From contig NZ_UWFA01000170.1 in assembly GCF_900601905.1 (NCBI RefSeq), forward strand, positions 372,001-436,000: DNA of 64,000 bases. Reading direction: 5' to 3'. Both the position numbers and the translations under genes were made by a program. This DNA comes from Pseudomonas viridiflava (GTDB lineage Bacteria; Pseudomonadota; Gammaproteobacteria; Pseudomonadales; Pseudomonadaceae). The notes beneath the pieces are model-generated. The model worked only from the letters and a program-made list of their open reading frames with translations. It ran no database searches and was not told where the DNA came from. Each line of letters opens with the position of its first letter. Position 1 is the stretch's first letter. Positions 36,595 to 45,377 of the stretch are shown here, piece after piece.

Positions 36595-37580
36595 GTCAGG
36601 CTTATGAGGCGGCTTCTGACAAGCCGAGTAACAAGACCTCCAACAAGTGGAAGTGGGCCAAGCGCGCCTTCAACCTGTTCTTCTTTATTGCAGTGCCGGT
36701 GCTGCTGTTTCTGTTGGTCAAGAATCTCGACTGGGAGGAAGTGAAAAAGGCGCTGCAATCTTACAAGCTGAGCACGCTGGCAATTGGCGTGGTCATCGCC
36801 TTGTGCAGTTACCTGACGTACTGCTGTTTTGATGTGCTCGCCCGGTTCTATACCGGCCACAAGCTGGCGATCAAGCAGATCGTGCCGGTGGCGTTCGTCT
36901 GTTATGCGTTCAACCTCAACCTCAGTTCCTGGGTGGGCGGCATCGCCTTGCGTTATCGGCTGTATTCGCGCCTGGGGCTGGACGTGCCGACCATCACGCG
37001 CATCCTCAGCCTGAGTCTGATCACCAACTGGTTGGGCTACATGCTGCTGGCCGGATTTGTGTTCGTCATGGGTTTCCTGGAATTGCCCAAGGAGTGGGCG
37101 GTGGGCACGACATCGCTGCGCTTGATTGGCGGGCTGTTGTTGCTGCTGTCGTCGGCATATTTACTGGCGTGTCGATTCTCCACGCGTCGTTCGTGGACGA
37201 TCCGCGATCAGGAAATCACCTTGCCATCGCTCAAGCAGGCGCTGCTGCAAGCGAGCCTGGGTGCACTGAACTGGTCGTTGATGGCGCTGGTGATTTACAC
37301 CCTGCTGCCGGACAAAGCGTTTTACCCGGCAATCCTGGGCGTGTTGCTGATCAGCAGCATTGCGGGAGTGATCACCCATATTCCGGCGGGGTTGGGGGTG
37401 CTGGAAACCGTCTTCATGACGTTGCTGCAGGATGAGTTTTCCAAGGGCACCCTGCTGGCGGCCCTGATTGGTTACCGGGCGATTTATTTCCTGCTGCCGC
37501 TGACGATCGCGCTGGTGGTCTATCTGGTGCTGGAAAAGCGCAGCAAAAAGATGGGGGAGAAGAATCAGGCGGCGGGTTAG
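36591..37580 (+). CDS. ybhN: YbhN-family membrane protein (lysylphosphatidylglycerol synthase transmembrane-like)
   Basis: This 329-residue protein has about eight membrane helices and the flippase-like fold of the UPF0104/LPG synthase TM family, seen in SWVGGIALRYRLYSRLGLD and ITHIPAGLGVLETVFM. It lacks the cytoplasmic aminoacyl-transfer domain of MprF, so it is likely to move or guide lipids made by ClsB rather than modify them. It is the last gene of the overlapping operon; a REPIN follows. Confidence 0.9.
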   Translation: MSQAYEAASDKPSNKTSNKWKWAKRAFNLFFFIAVPVLLFLLVKNLDWEEVKKALQSYKLSTLAIGVVIALCSYLTYCCFDVLARFYTGHKLAIKQIVPVAFVCYAFNLNLSSWVGGIALRYRLYSRLGLDVPTITRILSLSLITNWLGYMLLAGFVFVMGFLELPKEWAVGTTSLRLIGGLLLLLSSAYLLACRFSTRRSWTIRDQEITLPSLKQALLQASLGALNWSLMALVIYTLLPDKAFYPAILGVLLISSIAGVITHIPAGLGVLETVFMTLLQDEFSKGTLLAALIGYRAIYFLLPLTIALVVYLVLEKRSKKMGEKNQAAG

Positions 37581-37640
37581 GCAGGTTGCTGCAAGGCGCC
37601 TTGCCTGAAGCACCGCCAGTATCGTATCGGCGACCCCGCG

Positions 37641-37732
37641 TACGAGCGGCTTTAGCCGAGAGCGATGACCGCGTCGATGTAAACCCTGCGCCATACAACA
37701 GGGTCTTCGCGGCTAAAGCCGCTCCGACGACA
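37641..37732. repeat. REPIN (two inverted REP sequences)
   Basis: AGCGGCTTTAGCCGAGAGCG (from 37645) and CGCGGCTAAAGCCGCTCCGA (from 37708) are inverted copies about 45 bp apart, behind the ybhN gene. The unit lies between converging genes. Confidence 0.8.
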
Positions 37733-37745
37733 GGGTTGGCGCTTG

Positions 37746-39062
37746 CTACCGGGCTGACTCTTGGGCAAACATCCGTACCGCATTCACTGCATTGTTGGTG
37801 CCCTCGCTGATTTTCACGATCACCGAGCCCGCCTGATCTGCCAGGTCTACGCCCTTGCTGGCGTTGCTGCGTGTGGCGTCCATGCTGATGATGGCCTGCT
37901 GGGTTTCGGTCTGGATCACGCCGATCATGTCTGAAATCTCGGCGGTCGAGCGGCTGGTGCGGCCCGCCAGTTGCCGCACCTCGTCAGCAACCACCGCGAA
38001 ACCACGTCCCTGATCCCCGGCCCTGGCCGCTTCGATGGCTGCGTTCAGCGCCAGCAGGTTGGTCTGTTCGGCGATGCTGCGGATCGTGTTGACGATGGTG
38101 GTGATCTGCTCGGAACGCTCGCCCAACTGCGCGATGATCCGCGACGAGTCGTCGATGCTTGATGAGATCTGTCGCATTTCGCTGGCGGCTTGATGGATGA
38201 CCTGTGTGCCTTGCACGGCGACTTTCTGAGTTTCAACCGAGATATGGTAAGCCTGCGCCGCACTCTGGGCGTCGCGTTCGTGGCGTTCAATGCGCGCGGT
38301 GATATCGGAGGCGAATTTCACCACCTTGAACAGCTTGCCGTTGGCGTCGTAGACCGGGTTGTAGCTGGCTTCGAGCCACAGGGTATTGCCGTGGCGCCCG
38401 ACGCGCTTGAACTGACCGCTGAAAAACTCACCTTTGTTCAGGCGGCGCCAGAAGTCGGCGTACTCGGTACTGTTTACCAGCTCCGGCGGGCACAGAATGC
38501 TGTGGTTCTTGCCAATGATTTCGTTCGCGCCGTAACCCAGCAGACGGATGAGGTTGTCATTGGCGCAGAGGATGCGTCCCTCGAGATCAAACTCGATCAC
38601 CGCCATGGCGCGGTCCAGGGCGGTAAGTTTATTCTTTGCTTCGTTTTCGGCTTCGACTCGTGCGGTGACATCGGTCGCGTATTTCACGATCCTGGATATC
38701 TTTCCGGTCGAATCCTTGACCGGGTTGTAACTGGCTTCCAGCCAGACTCGCTGGCCTGTTGCAGTCAAACGCAAAAACGTGGCGCAAACGAACTCTCCGG
38801 CACGCAGGCGTGTCCATAGCTGGCTGTATTCAGCGCTACGGGTCATTTCAGCCGGGCAGAACAGGGTGTGTGGTTTGCCAATCACGTCTTCGGGGCGATA
38901 GCCCATGGTCTTGGCAAAATTTTCGTTGGCGCTGAGTACGGTGCCCTGCAGGTCGAATTCAATGACCGCCATCGAGCGATCGATAGCGCGCAACAGGCCG
39001 GCCTGTTGATCAATGATGGTTTGCAGCGCGAGCAGTTCTTTTTTATGGGTAGTGAAGAGCAT
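37746..39062 (-). CDS. PAS domain methyl-accepting chemotaxis protein (BdlA-like)
   Basis: This 438-residue protein has two PAS domains in tandem (about residues 20-130 and 145-255, each ending in a WLEASYNPV...DVTARV-type strand) and a C-terminal chemoreceptor signalling domain with the hairpin tip [20 protein letters not shown]. There are no membrane helices, so it is cytoplasmic. The arrangement and length match BdlA of P. aeruginosa, which links redox or nutrient cues to biofilm dispersal; Aer2-type energy taxis is the alternative. The start at 39062 gives [14 protein letters not shown]; the ribosome-binding site is weak. Confidence 0.88.
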   Translation of the reverse strand: MLFTTHKKELLALQTIIDQQAGLLRAIDRSMAVIEFDLQGTVLSANENFAKTMGYRPEDVIGKPHTLFCPAEMTRSAEYSQLWTRLRAGEFVCATFLRLTATGQRVWLEASYNPVKDSTGKISRIVKYATDVTARVEAENEAKNKLTALDRAMAVIEFDLEGRILCANDNLIRLLGYGANEIIGKNHSILCPPELVNSTEYADFWRRLNKGEFFSGQFKRVGRHGNTLWLEASYNPVYDANGKLFKVVKFASDITARIERHERDAQSAAQAYHISVETQKVAVQGTQVIHQAASEMRQISSSIDDSSRIIAQLGERSEQITTIVNTIRSIAEQTNLLALNAAIEAARAGDQGRGFAVVADEVRQLAGRTSRSTAEISDMIGVIQTETQQAIISMDATRSNASKGVDLADQAGSVIVKISEGTNNAVNAVRMFAQESAR

Positions 39063-39174
39063 GATGGTTGGCTCGGTAAGGGCAGCATCGGTTCCCGATC
39101 CATGGCCAACAGGGGATGACATCCCTCCAGCGCGTCCATATGCGACAGGGCCATCATATGGGCATTACCAAACC

Positions 39175-39213
39175 TGTACAACTACTTGTACATAAGTTTA
39201 TTTTTGTACAAGT
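39175..39213. promoter_or_regulatory. Three TGTACA sites, including a 9-bp inverted repeat
   Basis: TGTACA occurs at 39175-39180, 39187-39192 and 39205-39210. The last two are inside perfect inverted arms, ACTTGTACA (39184-39192) and TGTACAAGT (39205-39213). They lie in the shared promoter region of the PAS chemoreceptor and the oxidoreductase and look like operators for an unknown regulator. Confidence 0.5.
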
Positions 39214-39289
39214 AAATGGAACGAATTCGCAAATGGCGGGCCTTTAACACCTTGGCCTGGAATTGACTCGACCTTATAAAGGAGGACAC

Positions 39290-40309
39290 ATGCGTATTGG
39301 ACTCGTCGGCTATGGCAAGGGTGGGCGCTATTTTCATGCACCCTTTGTTGCAACGCTGCCACAGGCGACGTTTGTCGGTGTGGTAACCCGTTCTGCCGAA
39401 CGACGCCTGGAGCTGTCGCAGGATCATCCACACGCGGCAGCTTTCGATAGTCTGGCTGAGCTGGTGGCGGCGGGCGTCGACGTGGTGACCATCTCCACGC
39501 CTCTGGAATCGCGCCCGGCGTTGATTCGTGAGGCAATTGAACTCGGGGTTGCGGTCGTCAGTGACAAGCCTTTCGCCGCCGATGCCGAGCAGGCCCAGGC
39601 ATTGGTTGATTTGGCTGAACGCAAGGGTGTGCTGCTGAGCGTCTACCAGAATCGACGCTGGGATTCGGATTTTCTCACGGTGCGCAAACTCATTGATGAC
39701 GGCGTACTGGGCGACGTCACCCGGTTCGAGTCCAGGGTGGAACGCTACTCCCCCCGCTCGGTGGGCAAGACGGCAGGTGGCGGAATGCTCCGTGATCTGG
39801 GTAGCCATCTGGTCGACCAGGCGCTGCAGCTGTTTGGCCCGGTGGCACGGGTGTATGCCGAGCTGGAATATCGCAGCCCCGAACAGCCAGTGGATCACGG
39901 ATTCTTTCTGGCCCTGACCCACGTCAATGGTGTGGTCTCACATCTGGTGGGGCATTGCTTGCAGAATCTGCCCGGGCCACGGTTCAGGGTCAGCGGCTCG
40001 CTGGGTTCCTACAGCGTTGATGGTCTGGACGGTCAGGAAGCCGCTTCGCTGGCGGGTCTCAGCCCCGGTTCCGAGGGTGGGCGCTGGGGCATGGAGCCGC
40101 AGGAGCGCTGGGGGCGTTTCGAGCAGGGTGATGATCGCCAGACGGTGCCGTCAGTGAGGGGCTGCTGGCCCGGGTTTTATCAGCAGCTGCAGGATGCGCT
40201 GGCGGGTGTTGCTGCCAATCCTGTGGATCCTCACGATGCCGTGGCGTCGGCAAAGATCCTCGATGCGGCGCGTCTTAGCGCTGCGCAAGGTCAGGTAATA
40301 GTGTTGTAA
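39290..40309 (+). CDS. Gfo/Idh/MocA family oxidoreductase
   Basis: This 339-residue enzyme has an N-terminal Rossmann fold (MRIGLVGYGKGGRYFHAPF) that should bind NAD(P), then EKP-type stretch VVSDKPFAADAEQA with the catalytic Lys, and a C-terminal alpha/beta sugar-binding domain (GGGMLRDLGSHLVDQALQLF). Members oxidise or reduce sugars and polyols such as myo-inositol. AAAGGAGG six bases before the ATG at 39290 is an excellent ribosome-binding site. It stands alone and is divergent from the PAS chemoreceptor. The substrate is unknown. Confidence 0.9.
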   Translation: MRIGLVGYGKGGRYFHAPFVATLPQATFVGVVTRSAERRLELSQDHPHAAAFDSLAELVAAGVDVVTISTPLESRPALIREAIELGVAVVSDKPFAADAEQAQALVDLAERKGVLLSVYQNRRWDSDFLTVRKLIDDGVLGDVTRFESRVERYSPRSVGKTAGGGMLRDLGSHLVDQALQLFGPVARVYAELEYRSPEQPVDHGFFLALTHVNGVVSHLVGHCLQNLPGPRFRVSGSLGSYSVDGLDGQEAASLAGLSPGSEGGRWGMEPQERWGRFEQGDDRQTVPSVRGCWPGFYQQLQDALAGVAANPVDPHDAVASAKILDAARLSAAQGQVIVL

Positions 40310-40345
40310 AAGGATAAGAGTGCCGTTCAATCGGCACTTGCCAGG

Positions 40346-40387
40346 AAATAAGTTGCCGACGGCTTGAGCAAATAAGTTGCCGACGGC
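40346..40387. repeat. Two 18-bp direct repeats upstream of the DksA2-like gene
   Basis: AAATAAGTTGCCGACGGC occurs at 40346-40363 and 40370-40387, 24 bp apart. A weak hairpin (AGTGCCG/CGGCACT, 40319-40338) just before it may end the oxidoreductase transcript. Confidence 0.5.
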
Positions 40388-40519
40388 CGAAGGCGGCCTT
40401 AGACTGCCGCCCCTCGTAAATTGAGTGCCAGGTGGCGCTTGGAGACTATGGCGCTTTTACGGCAACGCAGAGCCGCTCCTTAATTCGCCTTAATGCACGT
40501 TTTTTTTATAGAGAAATCA

Positions 40520-40924
40520 ATGACAAAGGAAAAGTTGCTGGCCATGCCGGCTGATGACTACATGAATGCCGAGCAGCACGCTTTCTTCGTCGAGCTGTTG
40601 CAGGGTATGAAAGTGGAAATCCACGAGCGCATCGAGCAGAGCCGCATTGCGATCGAAAGCCTGGACACGCCTGCTGATCCTGCCGACGCGGCTTCGGTCG
40701 AGGAAGAGCGTCACTGGCTGGTCAACGTGATTGACCGTGATCAGCGCATGCTTCCCCAGCTTGAAATGGCCTTGTCGCGCATTGCCGATGACAGTTTTGG
40801 CTGGTGCGATGACAGCGGCGAGCCTATTGGCCTCAAGCGCCTGCTGATCAGCCCGACCACCAAATACTGCATTGAAGCGCAGGAACGCCACGAACAGATC
40901 GACAAGCATCAGCGCCAGGCCTGA
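40520..40924 (+). CDS. dksA2: DksA2-type DksA/TraR family transcription regulator
   Basis: This 134-residue protein has the DksA coiled coil with the tip motif DPADAA (Asp53 and Asp56), which acts with ppGpp in the RNA polymerase secondary channel, and a C-terminal globular part. Of the four zinc cysteines of DksA only Cys96 and Cys117 remain; Ser99 and Ala120 replace the others. The same two positions are lost in P. aeruginosa DksA2, which works without zinc and replaces DksA in zinc shortage. The length also equals DksA2. I see no Zur box upstream, so its regulation may differ here. Confidence 0.85.
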   Translation: MTKEKLLAMPADDYMNAEQHAFFVELLQGMKVEIHERIEQSRIAIESLDTPADPADAASVEEERHWLVNVIDRDQRMLPQLEMALSRIADDSFGWCDDSGEPIGLKRLLISPTTKYCIEAQERHEQIDKHQRQA

Positions 40925-40994
40925 TGTATGAGGCAGCACGGGGTCATGCTCCGTGCTGTCTGGCTTCACTGGACCCTGAGCGACCCATCGGGTT

Positions 40995-43322
40995 TCAGAG
41001 CATGTCACGCACCGTCGCCGTCAGTTCGGCAAGCGTGAAGGGCTTGGTCAGCATCTGCATGCCTTGCTCCAGAAACCCTCCCGCCAGCGCCGCATTTTCC
41101 GCGTAGCCAGTCATCAGCAACACCGGTAATTCGGGGCGTGTCAGCCGCGCTGCCTCGGCCAGTTGCCGACCGTTCATGCCGGGCAGGCCGATATCGCTGA
41201 TCAACAAGTCCACCTGCTGGCCGCTTTCGAGTATCGCCAATCCCGCAATGCCATCTGCCGCCTCAAGGGTGATGCAGTCGAATTCCTGCAGCACTTCGAC
41301 CACCAGTTCACGCACCGTCTGTTCGTCTTCGACGACCAGCACCGTAATGCCGCCCACCGAACGGCTGTTGGCCGGGCTGGCTGGTGGTTCGGAACTGCGC
41401 TCGAGCGGTTGGTGACGCGGCAGGTACAGTTTCACCTGGGTGCCTTGCCCCGGCGTTGATTCGATGCGCACGTAGCCATCGGACTGACGGGCAAAGCCGT
41501 ACACCATGGACAGTCCCAGACCGGTGCCCTGGCCCAGCGGTTTGGTGGTGTAGAACGGTTCGAATGCATGTTTCAGGACATCGGCCGTCATGCCGCAACC
41601 GGTGTCATCAATGCTGATGCACACATAGTCTCCCGGCACCGCCTCGACCTTTTCGGCAATGGCGTCCCGGGCCAGGGTAGCGTTGGCAATGCTGATGGTC
41701 AGTTGACCGTTGTCGGCCATGGCGTCCCGGGCATTGATGACCAGGTTGAGCAGCGCGCTTTCCAGCTGGTGCGGGTCGCACAGCGTCAGCCACAGCTGAT
41801 CGTGCGCAAACAGATGCATGCGGGTGTTCTCGGAAAGCGAGCGTCGCAGCAAGTCCTCCATCGACAGCATCAGCAGATTCACGTCCGTCGGGCGCGGGTT
41901 CAGCGGTTGACGCCGGGCGAATGCCAGCAAGCGATGGGTCAGGGTGGCTGCGCGGTTGGCAGATTGGGTCGCCGCTGCAATGTAACGCTGGGTGTCCTGC
42001 GGTTTGCCGCTGGCGCTGCGACGATTGATCATGTCCAGTGAGCCAATGATGCCTGTCAGCAGGTTGTTGAAATCATGGGCAATGCCCCCGGTCAGTTGCC
42101 CGAGCGCCTCCATTTTCTGCGATTGGCGCAGTGCCTCCTGCATCGCCTCGCGTTCCCGGGCCTCTTCGCTGAGCCTGGCCAGTGCCTCGTTGAGGGCCTG
42201 ATTGCGTTGTTCCACTTCCGCGCTCAGCTGGCGGTTGGCTTCGTGAAGCAACTCGGCAGCCGCCTGACGCATCTGCAACGCTTCAGCCAGCGCTTCGGCG
42301 CGTTTGTGCTCCTCTTCATAAACGTCGACACGCACCAGACTGGAAGTAATCTGGCCGCTGATCAGCTCGATAAAGCTGAGGTAGTCGCGGTCCACCGGGC
42401 GGTAGGGATTGAGGCCCACCAGTAGGAAACCGTTGAGCAGCAGGCTATCGGCGCCTTGGAGCGGCGCCATGACCATGGTGTCCGGTGGCCGATTCCATGG
42501 GCCACACGGCAGAGCGTGTGCAAGGTGCTTGAGATCATGCAGGACCAGCCCGTCCACGCCTTCGGGCAGCAGCTGATTGCCGTGAGGGTGGCCCAGGTTC
42601 GCCAGTTGGCTGATCACCTGCGCCTGGTTGGGCTCGAAACCTGTGCTGCTGGCCAGACGCGCGACGCCTTCGGTGTCCAGCATGAACGTCAGGGTGAAGG
42701 GCAGATCCCGGGGCGCGCAAGCCAGCGATTCCTGTAGATGGCTGAATACGCTGTGCCGATCCCGAGTGCTGACCATCCCGCTGGCAACGGTACGCAGCAG
42801 CGCCAGGCGTCTTTCGTTGAGCACCCGCTCGGTGTCCTCGATCACGGCGCAGAACACGCCTTCAATCGCGCTTCCATCTCCCAGCAGCGGGCTATAGGAA
42901 AAACTGTGATAGGTTTCTTCCAGATGTTCACTTCGATGCAGCAGCAATAACAGCGACTGATCCCAGGTCGAAACGCCGCGCTGATACACCTCATCAATCC
43001 GCGGTTTGATCTCCGGCCAGATCTCCGACCACAGCTCACCTGCCGGCATGCCCAGCGCGTAGGCGTCTTTATGGCCCAGCGTCGGCCGGTAGGCATCGTT
43101 GTAGAAAAAGTGCACGTGTTCGCCCCAACCCAGCCACATGTCAAAGCGCGAGGTCAGCAGAATGCGCAGGGCCATCTTCAGCGATTGTGGCCAGTGCTCG
43201 GCAGGGCCCAGCGGCGTGGACGCCCAGTCGTGGGCACGCATGCGCTGCGCCATGATGCTGTCGCCGATGAAAATGTCTGCGTTGGATAGAGAAGATTCAG
43301 AGCGCAAGGCATCCCTCGACAT
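40995..43322 (-). CDS. Hybrid sensor histidine kinase/response regulator
   Basis: This 775-residue soluble kinase has a PAS-like domain (about residues 40-150), a GAF-like sensor (about 190-350), a coiled coil, a HisKA domain with the phosphorylated His in GGIAHDFNNLLTG, an ATPase domain with DTGCGM and GTGLGLSMVYGF boxes, and a C-terminal receiver with Asp in DLLISDIGLPG. It lacks membrane helices and a DNA-binding output. The start MSRDALRSESS at 43322 is preferred; an ATG at 43373 would add 17 residues. It diverges from a chemoreceptor gene and might share its stimulus. Confidence 0.88.
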   Translation of the reverse strand: MSRDALRSESSLSNADIFIGDSIMAQRMRAHDWASTPLGPAEHWPQSLKMALRILLTSRFDMWLGWGEHVHFFYNDAYRPTLGHKDAYALGMPAGELWSEIWPEIKPRIDEVYQRGVSTWDQSLLLLLHRSEHLEETYHSFSYSPLLGDGSAIEGVFCAVIEDTERVLNERRLALLRTVASGMVSTRDRHSVFSHLQESLACAPRDLPFTLTFMLDTEGVARLASSTGFEPNQAQVISQLANLGHPHGNQLLPEGVDGLVLHDLKHLAHALPCGPWNRPPDTMVMAPLQGADSLLLNGFLLVGLNPYRPVDRDYLSFIELISGQITSSLVRVDVYEEEHKRAEALAEALQMRQAAAELLHEANRQLSAEVEQRNQALNEALARLSEEAREREAMQEALRQSQKMEALGQLTGGIAHDFNNLLTGIIGSLDMINRRSASGKPQDTQRYIAAATQSANRAATLTHRLLAFARRQPLNPRPTDVNLLMLSMEDLLRRSLSENTRMHLFAHDQLWLTLCDPHQLESALLNLVINARDAMADNGQLTISIANATLARDAIAEKVEAVPGDYVCISIDDTGCGMTADVLKHAFEPFYTTKPLGQGTGLGLSMVYGFARQSDGYVRIESTPGQGTQVKLYLPRHQPLERSSEPPASPANSRSVGGITVLVVEDEQTVRELVVEVLQEFDCITLEAADGIAGLAILESGQQVDLLISDIGLPGMNGRQLAEAARLTRPELPVLLMTGYAENAALAGGFLEQGMQMLTKPFTLAELTATVRDML

Positions 43323-43498
43323 CAGATTTAATGGGGGCGTTTTTCTATCCGACAGACGTGCCGCACAGGACATGCGACAGGAGCCTGGCTGCCGAGTTCG
43401 GCCAACCTTCTTTTTACAACTAACGGCTCATGGCTAAACGCCTTTATTCGGCGTCTAATGCAGACAAAATAACGATAAGTACAAATGGGGTAAAGGAA

Positions 43499-45118
43499 AT
43501 GGTCGCAAATGGATCTGTGGTCGCTAAACCTTCCAGTGCCAGCCCGGTTGAGGCTGTGCAGGCCCCTGCAAATCGATGGCTGATACCGGTGCTGCAAAGC
43601 GTGGTCTTGGCAGGGCTGTTGATGGCCATGGCATGGCTTGACCTCTCGGTTTACCTGGCGCTGCCTTTGGCGTTGATTGCTGTATGGCTGCCGCGCCTGG
43701 TTGCCCAAGGCCCTGTCGCAATGCCAGTTCCCCAGGACGCCAGTGACATCAGCCGTCTGACCCGCGATCTCTCCCGCACCACCAGCCACAACGCCTTGTC
43801 GGCGGCCGGGGTGGCGTTTTCAGTCAAGCAGCTGGCGGGCAAGGTCCAGTCGCAGCTAGGTGCCGCCGAGCAGATCGTCAATAGCGCTGATGTGATGATC
43901 GCCACCGAGCAACAGACCGCTCAGTTGAGCCAGTTGGCGCTGACGGCCTCGGCCGAAGCCCGGCAGCGCAGCGATGAAGGGCTTGGTGTGCTGGGCGAGT
44001 CGATCAATCGCATGCATCAGCTGAGCAAGCGTGCAGTAGGCAGCCGTGAGCTGATTGAAGCCCTCAGCCAGCGCAGTGAGGAAATCCAGCGGGTGACGCT
44101 GGTGATCCAGTCGATTGCCAGCCAGACCAATCTATTGGCCCTCAACGCGGCGATCGAAGCCGCCAGGGCAGGGGAGCATGGTCGTGGTTTTGCCGTGGTG
44201 GCCGATGAAGTGCGCGGTCTGGCGGGGCGCACGGCCAGCGCCACCCAGGAAGTTGGGCAAATGGTTGCCGACATCCAGCAGCGTACCGGTCAGGTGGTTG
44301 AGCAGATTCGCCAGCTTTCAGCGGACCTGGACACCGGCGTGGAACAGGTAGAACTCACCGGGCAGCATTTGCAGACGATCGCCCGACTGGCGGCTGGCGT
44401 CGAACACCAGGTCAGCGAAATCGCCCAGGGTGCCGAGACCAATCAGCAGCAACTGGCGGGCCTGTTCGTGGCGGTGCAGCAGATGCGTAGCGATCTGGCG
44501 ATCAGCGATGAACAGACTCGCAAGCTGGCCGACGCCGCAGTGCAAATGGAAGGTCAGGCGGAAACCATCAGCGAGCGCCTCGCTGAGGTGGGGCTGGATG
44601 AATACCATCAGCGTATCTACGACCTGGCGCGGTTGGGCGCCAGTCAGATCGCCGCTAAATTCGAACGGGATATCGATGAGCGGCGCGTAGCCGTCGATGA
44701 CCTGTTTGATCGTCAATACCAGCCGATTGCCCATACGGCACCCGCCAAGTTCCAGACTCGCTTTGACCGTTACACCGATCAGGTGCTCCCAGCCATTCAA
44801 GAGCCGTTGCTCGCCCAGCATGACGGCCTGGTGTTTGTCATCGCCTGCACCCCGCAAGGCTACGTGCCCACGCATAACACGGCCTTCAGCCAGCCGCTGA
44901 CGGGCGATATCACGGTCGATACGCTGCGCAGCCGCAGTAAGCGCAAGTTTGATGACCGCACCGGGATTCGCTGCGGCAGCCATCAGCAAGCGGTCCTGTT
45001 ACAGACTTACACCCGCGATACGGGGGAACTGATGCACGATCTCTCGGTGCCCATCATGGTCAAGGGCCGTCACTGGGGTGGTTTGCGCATGGGTTACAAA
45101 CCTCAAGGCAAGGTTTAA
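43499..45118 (+). CDS. Methyl-accepting chemotaxis protein
   Basis: This 539-residue protein starts with two close hydrophobic segments (about residues 30-70: [34 protein letters not shown]), then a chemoreceptor signalling domain with tip [20 protein letters not shown], and a C-terminal domain of about 130 residues ([48 protein letters not shown]) found in many proteobacterial receptors with cytoplasmic sensing. There is no periplasmic sensor. The ATG at 43499 is tentative; an in-frame ATG at 43430 would extend it through AT-rich, promoter-like DNA. Confidence 0.85.
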   Translation: MVANGSVVAKPSSASPVEAVQAPANRWLIPVLQSVVLAGLLMAMAWLDLSVYLALPLALIAVWLPRLVAQGPVAMPVPQDASDISRLTRDLSRTTSHNALSAAGVAFSVKQLAGKVQSQLGAAEQIVNSADVMIATEQQTAQLSQLALTASAEARQRSDEGLGVLGESINRMHQLSKRAVGSRELIEALSQRSEEIQRVTLVIQSIASQTNLLALNAAIEAARAGEHGRGFAVVADEVRGLAGRTASATQEVGQMVADIQQRTGQVVEQIRQLSADLDTGVEQVELTGQHLQTIARLAAGVEHQVSEIAQGAETNQQQLAGLFVAVQQMRSDLAISDEQTRKLADAAVQMEGQAETISERLAEVGLDEYHQRIYDLARLGASQIAAKFERDIDERRVAVDDLFDRQYQPIAHTAPAKFQTRFDRYTDQVLPAIQEPLLAQHDGLVFVIACTPQGYVPTHNTAFSQPLTGDITVDTLRSRSKRKFDDRTGIRCGSHQQAVLLQTYTRDTGELMHDLSVPIMVKGRHWGGLRMGYKPQGKV

Positions 45119-45300
45119 ATGTAACTATCTGTGCGGTCGCTCAATAGAGTGTGAATAAGTATCGAACTGTTTATAACGCTGTTTAACTGATGGCGTTTTG
45201 CAAAGTCTGCAGTTGAGGTAGATATGTATTTTTTATCCGCCCTGGTTGTGGGATAAGTCTGAAAGTCTTGTCCAAAACTTGACGTTCCTATATCGCTGAG

Positions 45301-45370
45301 CAAGCTGCTGGTATCAATGAAATTTATTGATTCAAAAGCAGCTTGACTGAAAGCTGCGCCAATCGGCGGA
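45301..45370 (+). promoter_or_regulatory. Leader with mutually exclusive hairpins before the Tle1-like gene
   Basis: CAAGCTGCT (45301-45309) can pair with AGCAGCTTG (45337-45345), and ATCAAT/ATTGAT add inner pairs. The same second arm can instead pair as GCAGCTT with AAGCTGC (45351-45357). A third hairpin, CGCC/GGCG (45357-45368), would cover GGCGGA, the only ribosome-binding-site-like sequence before the start at 45378. Confidence 0.4.
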
Positions 45371-45377
45371 TATAGCA

